Source: Candidatus Endonucleibacter bathymodioli (GTDB lineage Bacteria; Pseudomonadota; Gammaproteobacteria; Pseudomonadales; Endozoicomonadaceae). From it: a stretch of DNA of 64,000 bases. The notes under the pieces are model-generated. The model saw only the letters and a list, made by a program, of their open reading frames with translations, was not told the DNA's origin and ran no database searches. Position numbers and translations under genes: made by a program. Below are positions 10,373 to 22,174 of this stretch, in pieces. Within the stretch, counting starts at the first letter, position 1. Each line of letters opens with the position of its first letter. The stretch spans positions 1-64,000 of the forward strand of contig JASXSV010000004.1 in NCBI GenBank assembly GCA_030674915.1, read 5' to 3'.

Positions 10373-11571
10373 GAGACCTTTGCACGAATCTCGCTAAATA
10401 ACTGAAAATCAGGTATAATAAGCCTTGCACAATCAATGCCTTTCGGTGAAATTATGGCTTGGAAAAATCTGAAACAACGCAGTCTAGCAGATTCAATGCT
10501 GATTGATCACGATGCAGTGAAAGAGCTCGACTCTGTCTATGAACTCATTGATTGGGATCGCTTAGAGCATCATCTGAAAGATATACATTCAAGTTCTCGA
10601 GGCGAAAAGGCATGGCCTCCACTGATGATGTTTAAGGCACTGCTGCTGCAAAGTTGGTATAAATTAAGCGATTCGGCCCTAGAGAAACAGCTTGCTCGCG
10701 ATCTTTTATTTCGTCGATTTATTGCGCTCGACATTTCAGAGTCAGTGCCGGACCACAGTACTTTTTGGCGATTTAGACAGAAGCTCGATAAGTTGTTGCT
10801 TATGGATAAGTTGCTTCAAGAAATCAATTCCCAGCTTATAGATAAAGGTCTTTATATTAAATCTGGAGGTATCAGTATTGTTGATGCTAGCGTAATTGAG
10901 GCTAAACAGTGTCGCCCAAATAAGGATAAAGACAAGCACTCAACACAGGATCCTGACGCGAAGTGGAACGTGAAAGCAGGTTCTGACGGGAAGAGTAAAA
11001 GTACCTACGGCTATAAAGCGCACATAAATGTCGATGAGGATGGGTTGATAAAATCGATCGGTTACACAGCAGGAAATATTCACGATTCAAATTGTTTCAC
11101 TGAGCTATTAGATGGTGAAGAGTCGTCTGTTTATGCGGATAGTGCTTATTCCAGCAAGAAGCACAGTGAATGGCTGGATGATAGAAATATTGATAACAGA
11201 ATAATAAGACGTGCTTATCGAAATAAACCATTAACAGAACATGATAAGTGCTTTAACCGTTTACATTCTGGCGTGCGCTGCACTGTGGAGCGAGTATTTG
11301 GCGTTTTGAAATTACACTACGGCATGGCGAAAGCTCGTTATCTTGGCTTAAGCCGAAATCGCACACGTTTTGAAATAATGTGTGTGGCGCACAATATTAA
11401 ACGAGGTTTATCGATTCAGCAGGCAAGTTGCGTCTGAAAATCGAAAATGAAGGGTGAAATGGCTCGAATGGCGCATATTCGAACTGTAATTGTGTTTTTT
11501 AAGGCTTTATCCTAAAAAAATACAATTTCATTAATAGTGGGGCTTATGCAGCGTTATCGTGCAAAGGTCTC
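10373..11571 (+). mobile_element. IS5-family-like insertion sequence, intact copy 1
   Basis: A 1199-bp element with 15-bp inverted repeats that begin GAGACCTTTGCACGA, flanked by a perfect 5-bp target duplication CTATT (10368-10372 and 11572-11576). It encodes one DDE transposase and is almost identical to the copy at 36897-38095, so both are recent insertions. The termini also bound two MITEs and one decayed copy in the window. Confidence 0.93.
10436..11437 (+). CDS. IS5-family-like DDE transposase
   Basis: 333 residues. A DUF772-type N-terminal region (EKAWPPLMMFKALLLQSWY, then VPDHSTFWRFRQKL) is followed by the DDE catalytic core. The likely residues are D in SIVDASVIEAK, D in YADSAYSS and E in CTVERVFGVLKLHYG. 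It catalyses movement of its own element and may act on the short MITEs with the same ends. The start at 10436 is used here. An ATG at 10454, preceded by GGTGAAATT, is an alternative. It differs from the second copy by a tyrosine/histidine change near residue 34. Confidence 0.92.
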   Translation: MPFGEIMAWKNLKQRSLADSMLIDHDAVKELDSVYELIDWDRLEHHLKDIHSSSRGEKAWPPLMMFKALLLQSWYKLSDSALEKQLARDLLFRRFIALDISESVPDHSTFWRFRQKLDKLLLMDKLLQEINSQLIDKGLYIKSGGISIVDASVIEAKQCRPNKDKDKHSTQDPDAKWNVKAGSDGKSKSTYGYKAHINVDEDGLIKSIGYTAGNIHDSNCFTELLDGEESSVYADSAYSSKKHSEWLDDRNIDNRIIRRAYRNKPLTEHDKCFNRLHSGVRCTVERVFGVLKLHYGMAKARYLGLSRNRTRFEIMCVAHNIKRGLSIQQASCV

Positions 11572-11670
11572 CTATTGTTACACTTTTGGCAATGAAAAGT
11601 TTTTTTAGGTGTGAATTTTTATGTGGTAACTCAAGATACCTTTGCAATAAAATGTCTTGCTACACAAATC

Positions 11671-13206
11671 TCATTTAAATTTCACCCACCTTGCATGCCT
11701 TAATAAATGTCTTCTTAAATAATCTCTCCGTGCAAATTCCTTGTTACAAATATCACATTTGAAATTCTTCTCATTTGTATGAGTCGATAAGTGTAGTGTT
11801 AATTGATTTGTTCGAGTAAATTCCTTTCTACACAAATGACACTTGACCTTATTACCACTTTCATGAATCCGTAAATGTACTTTTAGATAATCTTTTCGAA
11901 CAAATCTCTTGCTACACGTATCACACTTAAATGGCTTTTCACCTAAGTGCCTCATTATATGACCAAACAACTGCTGTTTTTGAACAAATGACTGTCTACA
12001 TATATCGCACTTAAATGGCTTGCTCTCTGCATGAATAGGTATATGTCTGTTTAACCCTTGCAGGGTAACAAATTCCTTGCCACACTCTGCGCATTTGTAA
12101 TCCATTTTATTCCTATGAAGTTTCATATGTGTGTTAAAATTACCCCGGTGAGCAAAGTTATTACTACATTCAGGCCATATGCACTTGAACGGCTTTTCCT
12201 TGTTATTTGTATAGGTCAACATATGTCTGTTATCGCACTCGTAGCTTTTTCCACTTGGACGTTCTGTATTATCGATATTAATTACCATGCCACAAGACAA
12301 AATATCTTTTTTATTTTGTATACCTGATGATTCCACACTATTATTTTTCGATTCAATACCAATATTATCATCTGCATTACTTATATCTGACTCCTGATCA
12401 TCATCACAGCAATCAAGCAATGCGTCCACACTGATATCTGGCATTTTGTCACAAACTGTATCCTCACATGATTCTAATTGGTGGTTTAATATATCTATCC
12501 CAGTATTATTATCAAAATAGTCAAGCAACATATCCATATCTAGCATTTCCTTATAACCTGCATTATTATTGTGAGGACTGTGTTTAGATACAGGTCTCAT
12601 CCGCTTACATGATGCGAATATAGGATTTAATATATATAGTTCACTGCAGGAGCTATTTATCATTATGTCTTGAGGAACTACCGTTCTATTTAGATCTATT
12701 TTTTCTATATTGAAATTTAATTTCTTGTCTTTCCCATTAATAGTGAAGATAACTACAAGTGCATATTGATAGACTTTTTGTGTTGAATTTAAAACACGCA
12801 AAAACCCATCAATTTCTACTCTTGATAAATTACCAATGCTACGGAACTCAAGACTTTGATACTTATTTATATTAGGAATTTCCTCAACATTATTATCTTG
12901 CAAGGCTATTATGATATCACAAATTTTTTTGTTGACATGTGAGTCTTCTTGTATTTCTTTATCAATCATACCTATATAACAAGTTTCTTTTATATGCAAA
13001 GATTCATTACTATTAGTCGCATACATAAAGAACCAGCCGTCTTCTTCCTTATCAATATTTATACTTTCAGAAATATTATTATCTAGCACAGCTTGAATGC
13101 ACATGGAGGTTAACAAACCATAATAAAATAATATACCCTTAACCATAGCAAAAAGATTTAATTTATATGTATATAAATTTGCTATACACAGTGATTTTAA
13201 TATCAT
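11671..13206 (-). CDS. Secreted protein with six C2H2 zinc fingers
   Basis: 511 residues. The N-terminus has a long signal peptide (hydrophobic VKGILFYYGLLTSMCIQA, cleavage near residue 40). A leader domain of about 250 residues (YQYALVVIF, FASCKRMRP) and an acidic linker follow. From about residue 337 to the end there are six classical C2H2 fingers with TGEKP-like linkers, for example FKCDICRQSFVQKQQLFGH and FKCDICNKEFARRDYLRRH, preceded by a degenerate one. Tandem C2H2 fingers are typical of animal transcription factors and rare in bacteria. I infer a secreted effector acting on host nucleic acid or chromatin. There is no direct evidence of its target or export beyond the signal peptide. 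It is a paralogue of the genes at 8538, 38979 and 41195. Confidence 0.85.
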   Translation of the reverse strand: MILKSLCIANLYTYKLNLFAMVKGILFYYGLLTSMCIQAVLDNNISESINIDKEEDGWFFMYATNSNESLHIKETCYIGMIDKEIQEDSHVNKKICDIIIALQDNNVEEIPNINKYQSLEFRSIGNLSRVEIDGFLRVLNSTQKVYQYALVVIFTINGKDKKLNFNIEKIDLNRTVVPQDIMINSSCSELYILNPIFASCKRMRPVSKHSPHNNNAGYKEMLDMDMLLDYFDNNTGIDILNHQLESCEDTVCDKMPDISVDALLDCCDDDQESDISNADDNIGIESKNNSVESSGIQNKKDILSCGMVINIDNTERPSGKSYECDNRHMLTYTNNKEKPFKCIWPECSNNFAHRGNFNTHMKLHRNKMDYKCAECGKEFVTLQGLNRHIPIHAESKPFKCDICRQSFVQKQQLFGHIMRHLGEKPFKCDTCSKRFVRKDYLKVHLRIHESGNKVKCHLCRKEFTRTNQLTLHLSTHTNEKNFKCDICNKEFARRDYLRRHLLRHARWVKFK

Positions 13207-13360
13207 TGATTATCACCTCTACACTTTCAACCAGTCAGGAAATAGTATTCATTCTTCTTTATTTAACTGACAATTGCAATAATTTTCTCATGTATGAGTA
13301 TCACACATGTGTTTTTGAAATAATCATGTCGAGAAAGTCACTAGCCATCGTATTGCCTAC

Positions 13361-13440
13361 ATTTCTACAATAATTAACACACTTACCAGATAAAAACTCA
13401 ATCTTACTAAAGCAGTTTGAAGCTTTTCGTGGCCGTATGT
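13361..13440 (-). promoter_or_regulatory. Shared effector upstream element, zinc-finger copy 2
   Basis: The sequence TTAACACACTTACCAGATAA, AACTCAATCTTACTAAAGCAG and TTTCGTGGCCGTATGT lies about 155-235 bp upstream of the start at 13206. It is the clearest copy of the element shared with the gene at 31221 and partly with the BIR gene. The gene-proximal 150 bp (GACAATTGCAATAAC and onward) is also conserved among the zinc-finger genes. Confidence 0.5.
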
Positions 13441-13447
13441 TACTTAA

Positions 13448-13556
13448 GGAACCTCTGATTAAAGCCACTTTCGTAAACCCGCGGAGGCGTGGGTCCAGCA
13501 AAATCAATACCTTATAGATGCCTTCCTGTGCGAGAATAACCTTGTTCAGAGCTTCC
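13448..13556. mobile_element. Small MITE with TTAA target duplication
   Basis: A 109-bp element with imperfect inverted ends GGAACCTCTGATT and TCAGAGCTTCC, flanked on both sides by TTAA (13444-13447 and 13557-13560). The ends match the termini of the IS5-type relics at 43057-43743 and 50713-51098, so it is probably a non-autonomous derivative of that element. Confidence 0.7.
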
Positions 13557-13728
13557 TTAAGTAACGGGCTTCATTATGTGTTTTTAAACACGAACAATGC
13601 TTTTACAAACAATGCATAAATTAATAAATCAATGAATAAACTGAAGACTGCTATTTTATTTTGGATATATTTTTATAGTTTGCTATAATGCATCTCTTAA
13701 ATTAAATTCCCTAAAGGCGTTATTATTT

Positions 13729-15072
13729 ATGCTGTACAGTATACGACTCAACTGTTCTATATGTAAATCTCTTACCTTATTTTTCATCATGCTTTGTGCA
13801 GCTAATTTATACGCTTCCAAAGAAATAATTTTCATTGTTAACCCTACATCTGGAGGTGGCACATGTGGAGAAATATGGGATGGTATGGAGAATGAAATAA
13901 AAAAACAAGTGGAAGAAAATGGTAGCGTATTCAAGGTATTTAAAACAGGTGTTGAGGTCGAAACATTAGTCTTCTCAGGCGAACTAAAACGGCAAGAAAA
14001 ATTCCATCATCGCCTTACAGATGCTGGAAAACTCCTTGAAAGACTCATGGATAAAAAATACATAAAATTAAACAACGACAATATGACTACTATTGTTTCT
14101 GTTGGAGGTGATGGTACTTTCAATCAAATTGCAAGCACACTTTTTAAAAAGGAACAACTAGATAAACGGCATAACCTAAGCAAACAAGATGAAATTCACT
14201 ACACCTTGGCTATTCTTCCTTTTGGCACAGGAAATAGTTTAGCGCAAGGATTAAACATACCCATTGAGAAAACAGATGCAGCAAGAAAAAGTGCTGTAGA
14301 TATTGCAATAAATGATCAAACGACGCTAGCAGGATGCTTTGAAGTGACACATCAAAAGGGAATTTGTTTCTCATTTGTTGAACTAGACTTTGGTGCTTCA
14401 TGTAAAGCTGGAAAACTGCAAAAAGTTCCGCCTGCTATTTTAAGACCTTTATTTGGTTGTGTAAGTGGGCAAACACAATATGATATCGCAGCAGTTTTAA
14501 CAGTTCTTAGGCCGCCTAAAACCAAGGTTACTGTCACACTACACCAAAATATGGATATTAAAAATAAGGAGAGTGAACATCAGGATGATGAGCAGCCACC
14601 AACCAATAATGCCGATGGAATGCTCAAAAACCTTATTTTTGAAATGAAGAAACTCACTTTTGGTGCCGCCACTGTGTCACCATATTTTGGTGGTAACTTT
14701 AAAATTCATCCAGACGCTCAAACGCAAGGAGATGTAGCCTATATATCCTTTATTAATCACATGAATATGTTCGGAAAAATGTTACATTTAAAAGATCTTA
14801 AGAACGGAAACCATACTAAAGATTCTCATACCTATAGTAAAACCATTGCATTAAAAGAAAATGAAATTTTAGAAATCACTCCATATAAAGATTCTGAAAT
14901 TCCTTTTCAAATTGATGGCGAGATAAATGCAGGACTTCTTCCTATTACCATAGAGTGGCTGCCTAAAAGCTACAACATTAAAACTTCAGTAGCACGCAAG
15001 GTTTCTTGTGCTTTAGACCAGTTACCATTAAATGATGGAGCAACTACGGAAGGTGCTATTAAGTCCTGGTAA
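13729..15072 (+). CDS. Secreted diacylglycerol/sphingosine-kinase-like protein
   Basis: 447 residues. A signal peptide (LTLFFIMLCAANLYASK, cleavage near residue 30) precedes a DAGK catalytic domain: IIFIVNPTSGGG near residue 35, the nucleotide-binding GGDGTFNQIA near residue 125, LPFGTGNSLA near residue 163, and a late IDGE motif near residue 400. Family enzymes phosphorylate diacylglycerol, sphingosine or ceramide with ATP. Bacterial members are normally cytosolic, so a signal peptide suggests activity on host lipids, which is inference. The final residues EGAIKSW and the stop derive from an IS inserted at 15048, so the original C-terminus has been replaced. An AAAGG box lies upstream of the ATG. 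Confidence 0.8.
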   Translation: MLYSIRLNCSICKSLTLFFIMLCAANLYASKEIIFIVNPTSGGGTCGEIWDGMENEIKKQVEENGSVFKVFKTGVEVETLVFSGELKRQEKFHHRLTDAGKLLERLMDKKYIKLNNDNMTTIVSVGGDGTFNQIASTLFKKEQLDKRHNLSKQDEIHYTLAILPFGTGNSLAQGLNIPIEKTDAARKSAVDIAINDQTTLAGCFEVTHQKGICFSFVELDFGASCKAGKLQKVPPAILRPLFGCVSGQTQYDIAAVLTVLRPPKTKVTVTLHQNMDIKNKESEHQDDEQPPTNNADGMLKNLIFEMKKLTFGAATVSPYFGGNFKIHPDAQTQGDVAYISFINHMNMFGKMLHLKDLKNGNHTKDSHTYSKTIALKENEILEITPYKDSEIPFQIDGEINAGLLPITIEWLPKSYNIKTSVARKVSCALDQLPLNDGATTEGAIKSW

Positions 15073-16023
15073 TGAGATAATCCCTATCACTTCTCTTTAC
15101 ACCAACTCAGCTTCGCCGACAGCGAATACCAGCATAAACGCCGCCAAACCCGCAAAGAGAAGCTTCTTGAACGGATGAAAACACTGGCTCCCTGGAAACT
15201 GATGGCGTCAGTTATCAAGCCATATTAACCCAAGCCTGGTAATGGTCGCCGACCGTATCCCCTGATGACGATACGGTTACTCACTGTATACAGCATTGGT
15301 ACAGCATGAGTGATCCTGCGATGGAAGATGCCTTGTATTACACCCCAGTCATGCGTTTGTTTGCTAGCTTATCACTGACTGGGATCAAAGCCGGTGAGCG
15401 TGATCCAGAGATGCATCAAACCAAGAAGGGTAATCAGTGGCACTTCGTTCGGCATGAAGGCTCATATCGGTGTCGATGCTCGAACTGGGCTGACGCATAG
15501 TCTTACGACCACTGCTGCCAACGAACACGATCTGAATCAAGCTGAAAATCTACTGCATTGTGATGAGGAGTTCATTTTCGTCGATGCCGGTTATCGTGGC
15601 GCAGAAAAACGGGACGAGTTGAAAGACATAGATGTCGACTGGCATATCTCAGAACGTCCAGGAAAAGTAAGGGCTTGTAAGAAACATCCACGGATCAACA
15701 ACATTATGATCAATATAGAATACATGAAAGCCAGTGTGCGAGCCAAGGTTGAGCATCCGTTTCGGATCATCAAATGTCAGTTCGGATTCACCAAAGCTTG
15801 CTACCGAGGCTTAGCTAAAAATGATAGCAAATTGTCCATGCTATTTGCTTTGGCGAACATCGTCCGAGTGGGGCAAATGCTCAAAACATAGCATCAGTGT
15901 GCCTGTGTGTCGGGAAAGCGCATCCAGGCACTGAAAAACTAATAAAAATTGGACTGCTAACCTGCAAATCGACCGCAATGTGTCGATGCACTTAAAAAAT
16001 CAGGACTTAATCGCAACGTCCCT
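15048..16023 (+). mobile_element. Decayed IS5-type element (second type), copy 1
   Basis: The left end GGAAGGTGCTATTAAGTCC at 15048 and the complementary right end GGACTTAATCGCAACGTCC at about 16005-16023 bound a 976-bp element. The flanks CTAC and CTAG suggest a worn 4-bp YTAR duplication. It sits in the 3' end of the lipid-kinase gene. The transposase inside is broken. Confidence 0.75.
15101..15891 (+). pseudogene. Broken IS5-family transposase
   Basis: The reading starts [19 protein letters not shown], meets stops and a frameshift around 15225-15480, loses part of the middle, and resumes as [17 protein letters not shown] through the C-terminal catalytic part ([19 protein letters not shown]). 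A complete member of this IS5 subgroup would be expected to be about 320 residues. It cannot encode an active enzyme. Confidence 0.8.
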
Positions 16024-16059
16024 AGAAACTTAGCATCATCAAATGGTATGGATTATACT

Positions 16060-16165
16060 GCGTGGTTATCTGGTTCTTTTTGAGAATTACCACTTACGCA
16101 CAGCCGGCTATCAAATCCATTCCACATGTGTTGGTTATTGTGAAAATATATGAGATTCAGCGTTA
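16060..16165. repeat. Dispersed repeat with CCACATGTG core, copy 1
   Basis: The core CATTCCACATGTGTTGGTTATTG is preceded by a GGTTATCTGGTTC-type arm. Related copies at about 26695-26785 and 34330-34425 share the same arm and core. Non-coding, role unknown. Confidence 0.5.
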
Positions 16166-16236
16166 GACTAATTTATTTCTAATTCCACTAAAACTCCCTT
16201 GGTAAATGCAATACGGAAAAGAATGCATCCTATCTA

Positions 16237-16354
16237 TGCCTCCATTGAAGGTGTAAGGGGTTGATGGCTACTCTCAGCCACCCAGATTATTAGTTACTAG
16301 TAGCTCACGGAGCTACTCTTGCTTGCCTTCCCCCCCACATCTTCAATGAGATAT
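16237..16354. repeat. Dispersed intergenic palindromic repeat
   Basis: Downstream of the gene at 16433. It starts CCTCCATTGAAGGTG, has a central TTACTAGTAGCTC region, and closes ATCTTCAATGAGATATGC. It is a member of the family seen after most genes here. Confidence 0.6.
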
Positions 16355-16432
16355 GCTGGATAAAATCATTTTTTGAGGATGCTGTGCATACGCGCTAGAC
16401 TACGCGTTTCTCATTTTGTTTCGACAGAATTA

Positions 16433-17407
16433 CTACCTCCGTTTCAGCGATAAAGTGAGCATTCTTTGCAGTATTACAGCATGGGATAGAGGTACGAGGA
16501 ATTTTAAAACCGCTGTCGACACCCCTCTAGTCTCACCTTTACGTATTAAATCCCTCAAGCCTTTACTAATACGGAAAGTATGAATGTCATATTGCCTTTT
16601 ATTGATATTTCCAGCGGTGTAAGCAGCTTGCAATTTGTGTTTAAACGTTTTTATGCTACTTAAATCGGATAATGGCAAGGTAGAGAGGGCTCTATCATCT
16701 AACATTATCAGCTGTTGTTTAGCTTGTGTGTCTTTGAGGCTAACATTTGGTGCTGTAGCGGATAGTTTGAGCTCGTCTAGACCTTCCAATAGCTGCTGAG
16801 ATTGGTTATCAGTCAAGCTAATATCTTCTTTTTTGTCTGCCTGAGTGGATTTTAATTTGGCTGTATGATTTTGATGGACAGCAAGTATTTCAGACGCTTT
16901 ATGTGAACCCACCAATTTAGTAATGGTTTGTCTGGGCATATTGGTAGTACTGGGATTTCGGGCAAGCTTAAATAGAGAAGCTGCAATTTTACCAGACAGT
17001 TTTTCGAATTGGGCATTGTCGATTGTATGGTTGCTGAGAGCAGAATATAAGTCTTTTTTAAAAAGAATAATGCTATTGAGGTCGGATAAACTTTGCGAGG
17101 CGCTTTCGTGTTTTTTAAATGCGGAGATCTTCCCTACTGAGGGTTGTTGTGGTGATACTCTGTTCTGGTTTATTCTGGCGTTTGCTCTAGAACTTGCAGT
17201 ATATTGAGTGAAGGAGCTTAGCTTACTGACTTGTCTGTTAGCTAATGGTATATTTCGGAGTTTTATTGCCGAGGCTGGCGTAGAAGATCGAAAAAAGTTC
17301 TTGAGGCCGCTAATTACTGACCATTTTGTTTTTTGTGTTATTTTATTTTTCTTGATCTCTTGGTTGAGTAATTGGATTGATGTATTGATATGGTTTATTT
17401 TATTCAT
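16433..17407 (-). CDS. Unknown protein with duplicated ~60-residue module
   Basis: 324 residues, unrecognised. The N-terminal 100 residues are polar, rich in S, N, T, K and Q, with no signal peptide, which is the composition often seen in type III effectors. The body contains two copies of one module: LSDLNSIILFKKDLYSALSN...FEKLSGKIAASLFKLAR...SHKASEIL around residues 107-175, and LSDLSSIKTFKHKLQAAYTAGN...YDIHTFRISKGLRDLIRKG...SHAVIL around 245-315. Both are predicted to be helical. The modules are separated by a lysine/aspartate/glutamine-rich linker. No enzymatic motif is seen. It could be a secreted effector or a structural adaptor. The start ATG is the only sensible one. Confidence 0.6.
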   Translation of the reverse strand: MNKINHINTSIQLLNQEIKKNKITQKTKWSVISGLKNFFRSSTPASAIKLRNIPLANRQVSKLSSFTQYTASSRANARINQNRVSPQQPSVGKISAFKKHESASQSLSDLNSIILFKKDLYSALSNHTIDNAQFEKLSGKIAASLFKLARNPSTTNMPRQTITKLVGSHKASEILAVHQNHTAKLKSTQADKKEDISLTDNQSQQLLEGLDELKLSATAPNVSLKDTQAKQQLIMLDDRALSTLPLSDLSSIKTFKHKLQAAYTAGNINKRQYDIHTFRISKGLRDLIRKGETRGVSTAVLKFLVPLSHAVILQRMLTLSLKRR

Positions 17408-17643
17408 ATTATGATGACCTTATGCTATTAATTTCATATTCTTAAATCATGACAACTCAAACTCTATGTACATCGCAGTCTCAGCAGCTAACGCATCTCT
17501 ATATGCGTCCATTAATTAACGAAGTGTTGAGATCAAGATAATTTCTTAGATAAATGGAAATATCTCACACCTACTTCTACCTATCTATGTAACTTTCCTA
17601 CATTATGTGTTTTTGGGCAATACTTTTGGCCAATAAATACACC

Positions 17644-17772
17644 CATCCCCCTAGAAAGATGTGAAATGGTGGCCGTCCCTCACTAACCAATCACCTACTA
17701 CTCGCCGAACTCAAGGGACTGCGTGCGTTTTTATCCTACTCATGCCTTCAATAATAACGAGCATATATTCAT
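17644..17772. repeat. Dispersed intergenic palindromic repeat
   Basis: Recognised by GAAATGGTGGCCGTCCCTCAC, CAATCACCTACTACTCG and a closing GCCTTCAATAATAACGAGCATAT. Confidence 0.6.
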
Positions 17773-17814
17773 AAAAGGTAATATCTTTTGGTAGTAATGG
17801 TGTTGGTTCGATGG

Positions 17815-17854
17815 CTGTGAGTCTGTGAGTCTGTGAGTCTGTGAGTCTGTGAGT
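17815..17854. repeat. 8-bp microsatellite CTGTGAGT x5
   Basis: Five perfect tandem copies, 333 bp upstream of the pyrG start. Such repeats vary in copy number by slippage. Whether this one lies in the pyrG promoter or leader is not known. Confidence 0.9.
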
Positions 17855-18165
17855 CAGAAACTGTAAAAAAGCGTGAAGATAGGATAGCATGTTTTACGTT
17901 TTGGTTATCTTTTGGTATCCTGATGTTTTATCTTATACTATACATCTATTTTTTATTATACAAAAATCATTGAAGATGCAGGTAGTAGCGAGCTTATATG
18001 TTTAGTTATTGGGTTAGTTAGGTATCCATGCATCTTCTGGCATAGGGATGTAGCTTGATTCCATTTGCGTAAGCATCTAATGGATCTATGTTTTTTGTGT
18101 TTTTTTGTGATTTTTGTGTACAGATTCGTTTTTATGCTCGGAGCGATAAGAACGATAGGATCTGA

Positions 18166-19815
<1,650 letters not shown>

Positions 19816-19897
19816 CAGGCAAAATCACTGGGAATTTATGTTTACAATAACTAGAGGTAGCAGGCCAAGCCAATAATATAGTCTAATATAACGATGT

Positions 19898-20036
19898 GAT
19901 GCCTTTGCACGCTCTATAATTTTGTTCGCTGGTGAGGCAAAAATGCATAAAAAGAAAGAGTTTATGCTTATAAATGATCGATTTAGTACGCTTTTAACAA
20001 AGCCAACTGGCAAAATAACAATCGCGCAAAGATCTC
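19898..20036. mobile_element. MITE with IS5-type termini, copy 2 (diverged)
   Basis: A 139-bp element matching the reverse complement of the MITE at 30-167 along its whole length (ends GATGCCTTTGCACGC and GCGCAAAGATCTC, with interior TTATGCTTATAAATGATCGAT). Numerous substitutions show that it is an old copy. It lies between pyrG and kdsA. Confidence 0.8.
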
Positions 20037-20046
20037 TATGTATATC

Positions 20047-20992
<946 letters not shown>

Positions 20993-21239
20993 TTTTTGTG
21001 TAGGATTATAATATTTTCCAACCATAGATGTATTGTGTGTTTGCTATTACTACTCTGTAATAAAAAAGGCAGAGCCACGAAGGTTATCTGACGTGGTGTT
21101 TGTCAATATAGTTGTCGCCTCAACTCAAGCTGCTTTCTTAAGCTACTTTCTTAAGCTGGTCCTATAAAGGTCTGTCTGAATTAAGCCAAACCTAGTGAGT
21201 CAAATTCCCAGCTTCTTGTTGGCTTCTCCCCAGCCTTCA

Positions 21240-22119
21240 GGGCTCGCTGTTTTGTCTGTTCGTAAACCTTCTAGCCGCATATTCATGAGTGCCTCAAATT
21301 CACTCAGGTGCCGTTGACCTGTTCCATAAATTTCAGTCCTCTGTGCTTGTGTTCTTCGTTGCACCATCTGAAAAAGCCATGTAGCCAGTTCCGTGCGGCT
21401 TCAATATTCGCAAATGACATTCTTGGGCAGCCAGGCCAGTACTTAAGAGTTCTGAAAATAGCCTCAGAATAAGGATTATAATCGCTAACTCCTGGGAGAC
21501 TATACCAATTTTCATTGGAGGCTTATATTGTCCGGTAACACATTACCACCATACATCCAGCGTTGTAGCGTTCTTTCTGACAGACCAAGGGATTCGTAGT
21601 ATTTCAACTGATGAGCCACTTAGCTCACCACCTGCTTTATTAGGCTGACCATATTCTGTATTATATGGAAGGGTTATCAAACATCATCTGCAACCTCAGA
21701 TTGTACGTACCATCAAGACAGCAGCTTATGCTAGCACTTTGTCCTTGCGCCTGCGTTCACGCCAAGCTTTTTAATGGTTTGCTTATCTTTTTTACGCTCA
21801 TCATACGAGTGCTTTTATCCTCCCTATTCGGCTGAATGGTTATTAATGAAAATGGCCTTCCATTGCTATATTCAGCCCGTTAGGCTTCATTCAAAACCTC
21901 CACTTTAATGATCACGTCCCACTAGATCTCAGGATTACATTGATCCGTCTTTTTACCATAACTAAGCACTGATATTCCTTCGGATAATACCTTATGTCAA
22001 CCGTACAGCGCCACACCCGAAATACCGATCTCACGCGCCAATTGACCGACTGGCACATTATTTGGGGGCATCATTTTCTGAATTATGGACTCTTTGAACT
22101 CTTCTAGGTAGCTGGTCAT
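21240..22119 (-). pseudogene. IS3-type transposase remnant
   Basis: The minus strand starts at 22119 with MTSYLEEFKESIIQKMM and QLAREIGISGVALYG, the OrfA helix-turn-helix of an IS3-like element. It then runs through many stops to a recognisable OrfB end: DYNPYSEAIFRTLKYWP, then CNEEHKHRGLKF. The catalytic D-D-E core is largely unreadable. It fills most of the 1.2-kb gap between kdsA and the BIR gene. Confidence 0.75.
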
Positions 22120-22174
22120 CAATCACTACCTCCCTCCCCTCCCCCCCACTCCACTTGTTTTTAAGTTGAAAAAA

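Noticed and set aside
15048..15072. Last residues of the lipid kinase as native sequence
   Set aside because: They are encoded by the terminal inverted repeat of an IS whose other copies lie in unrelated sites.
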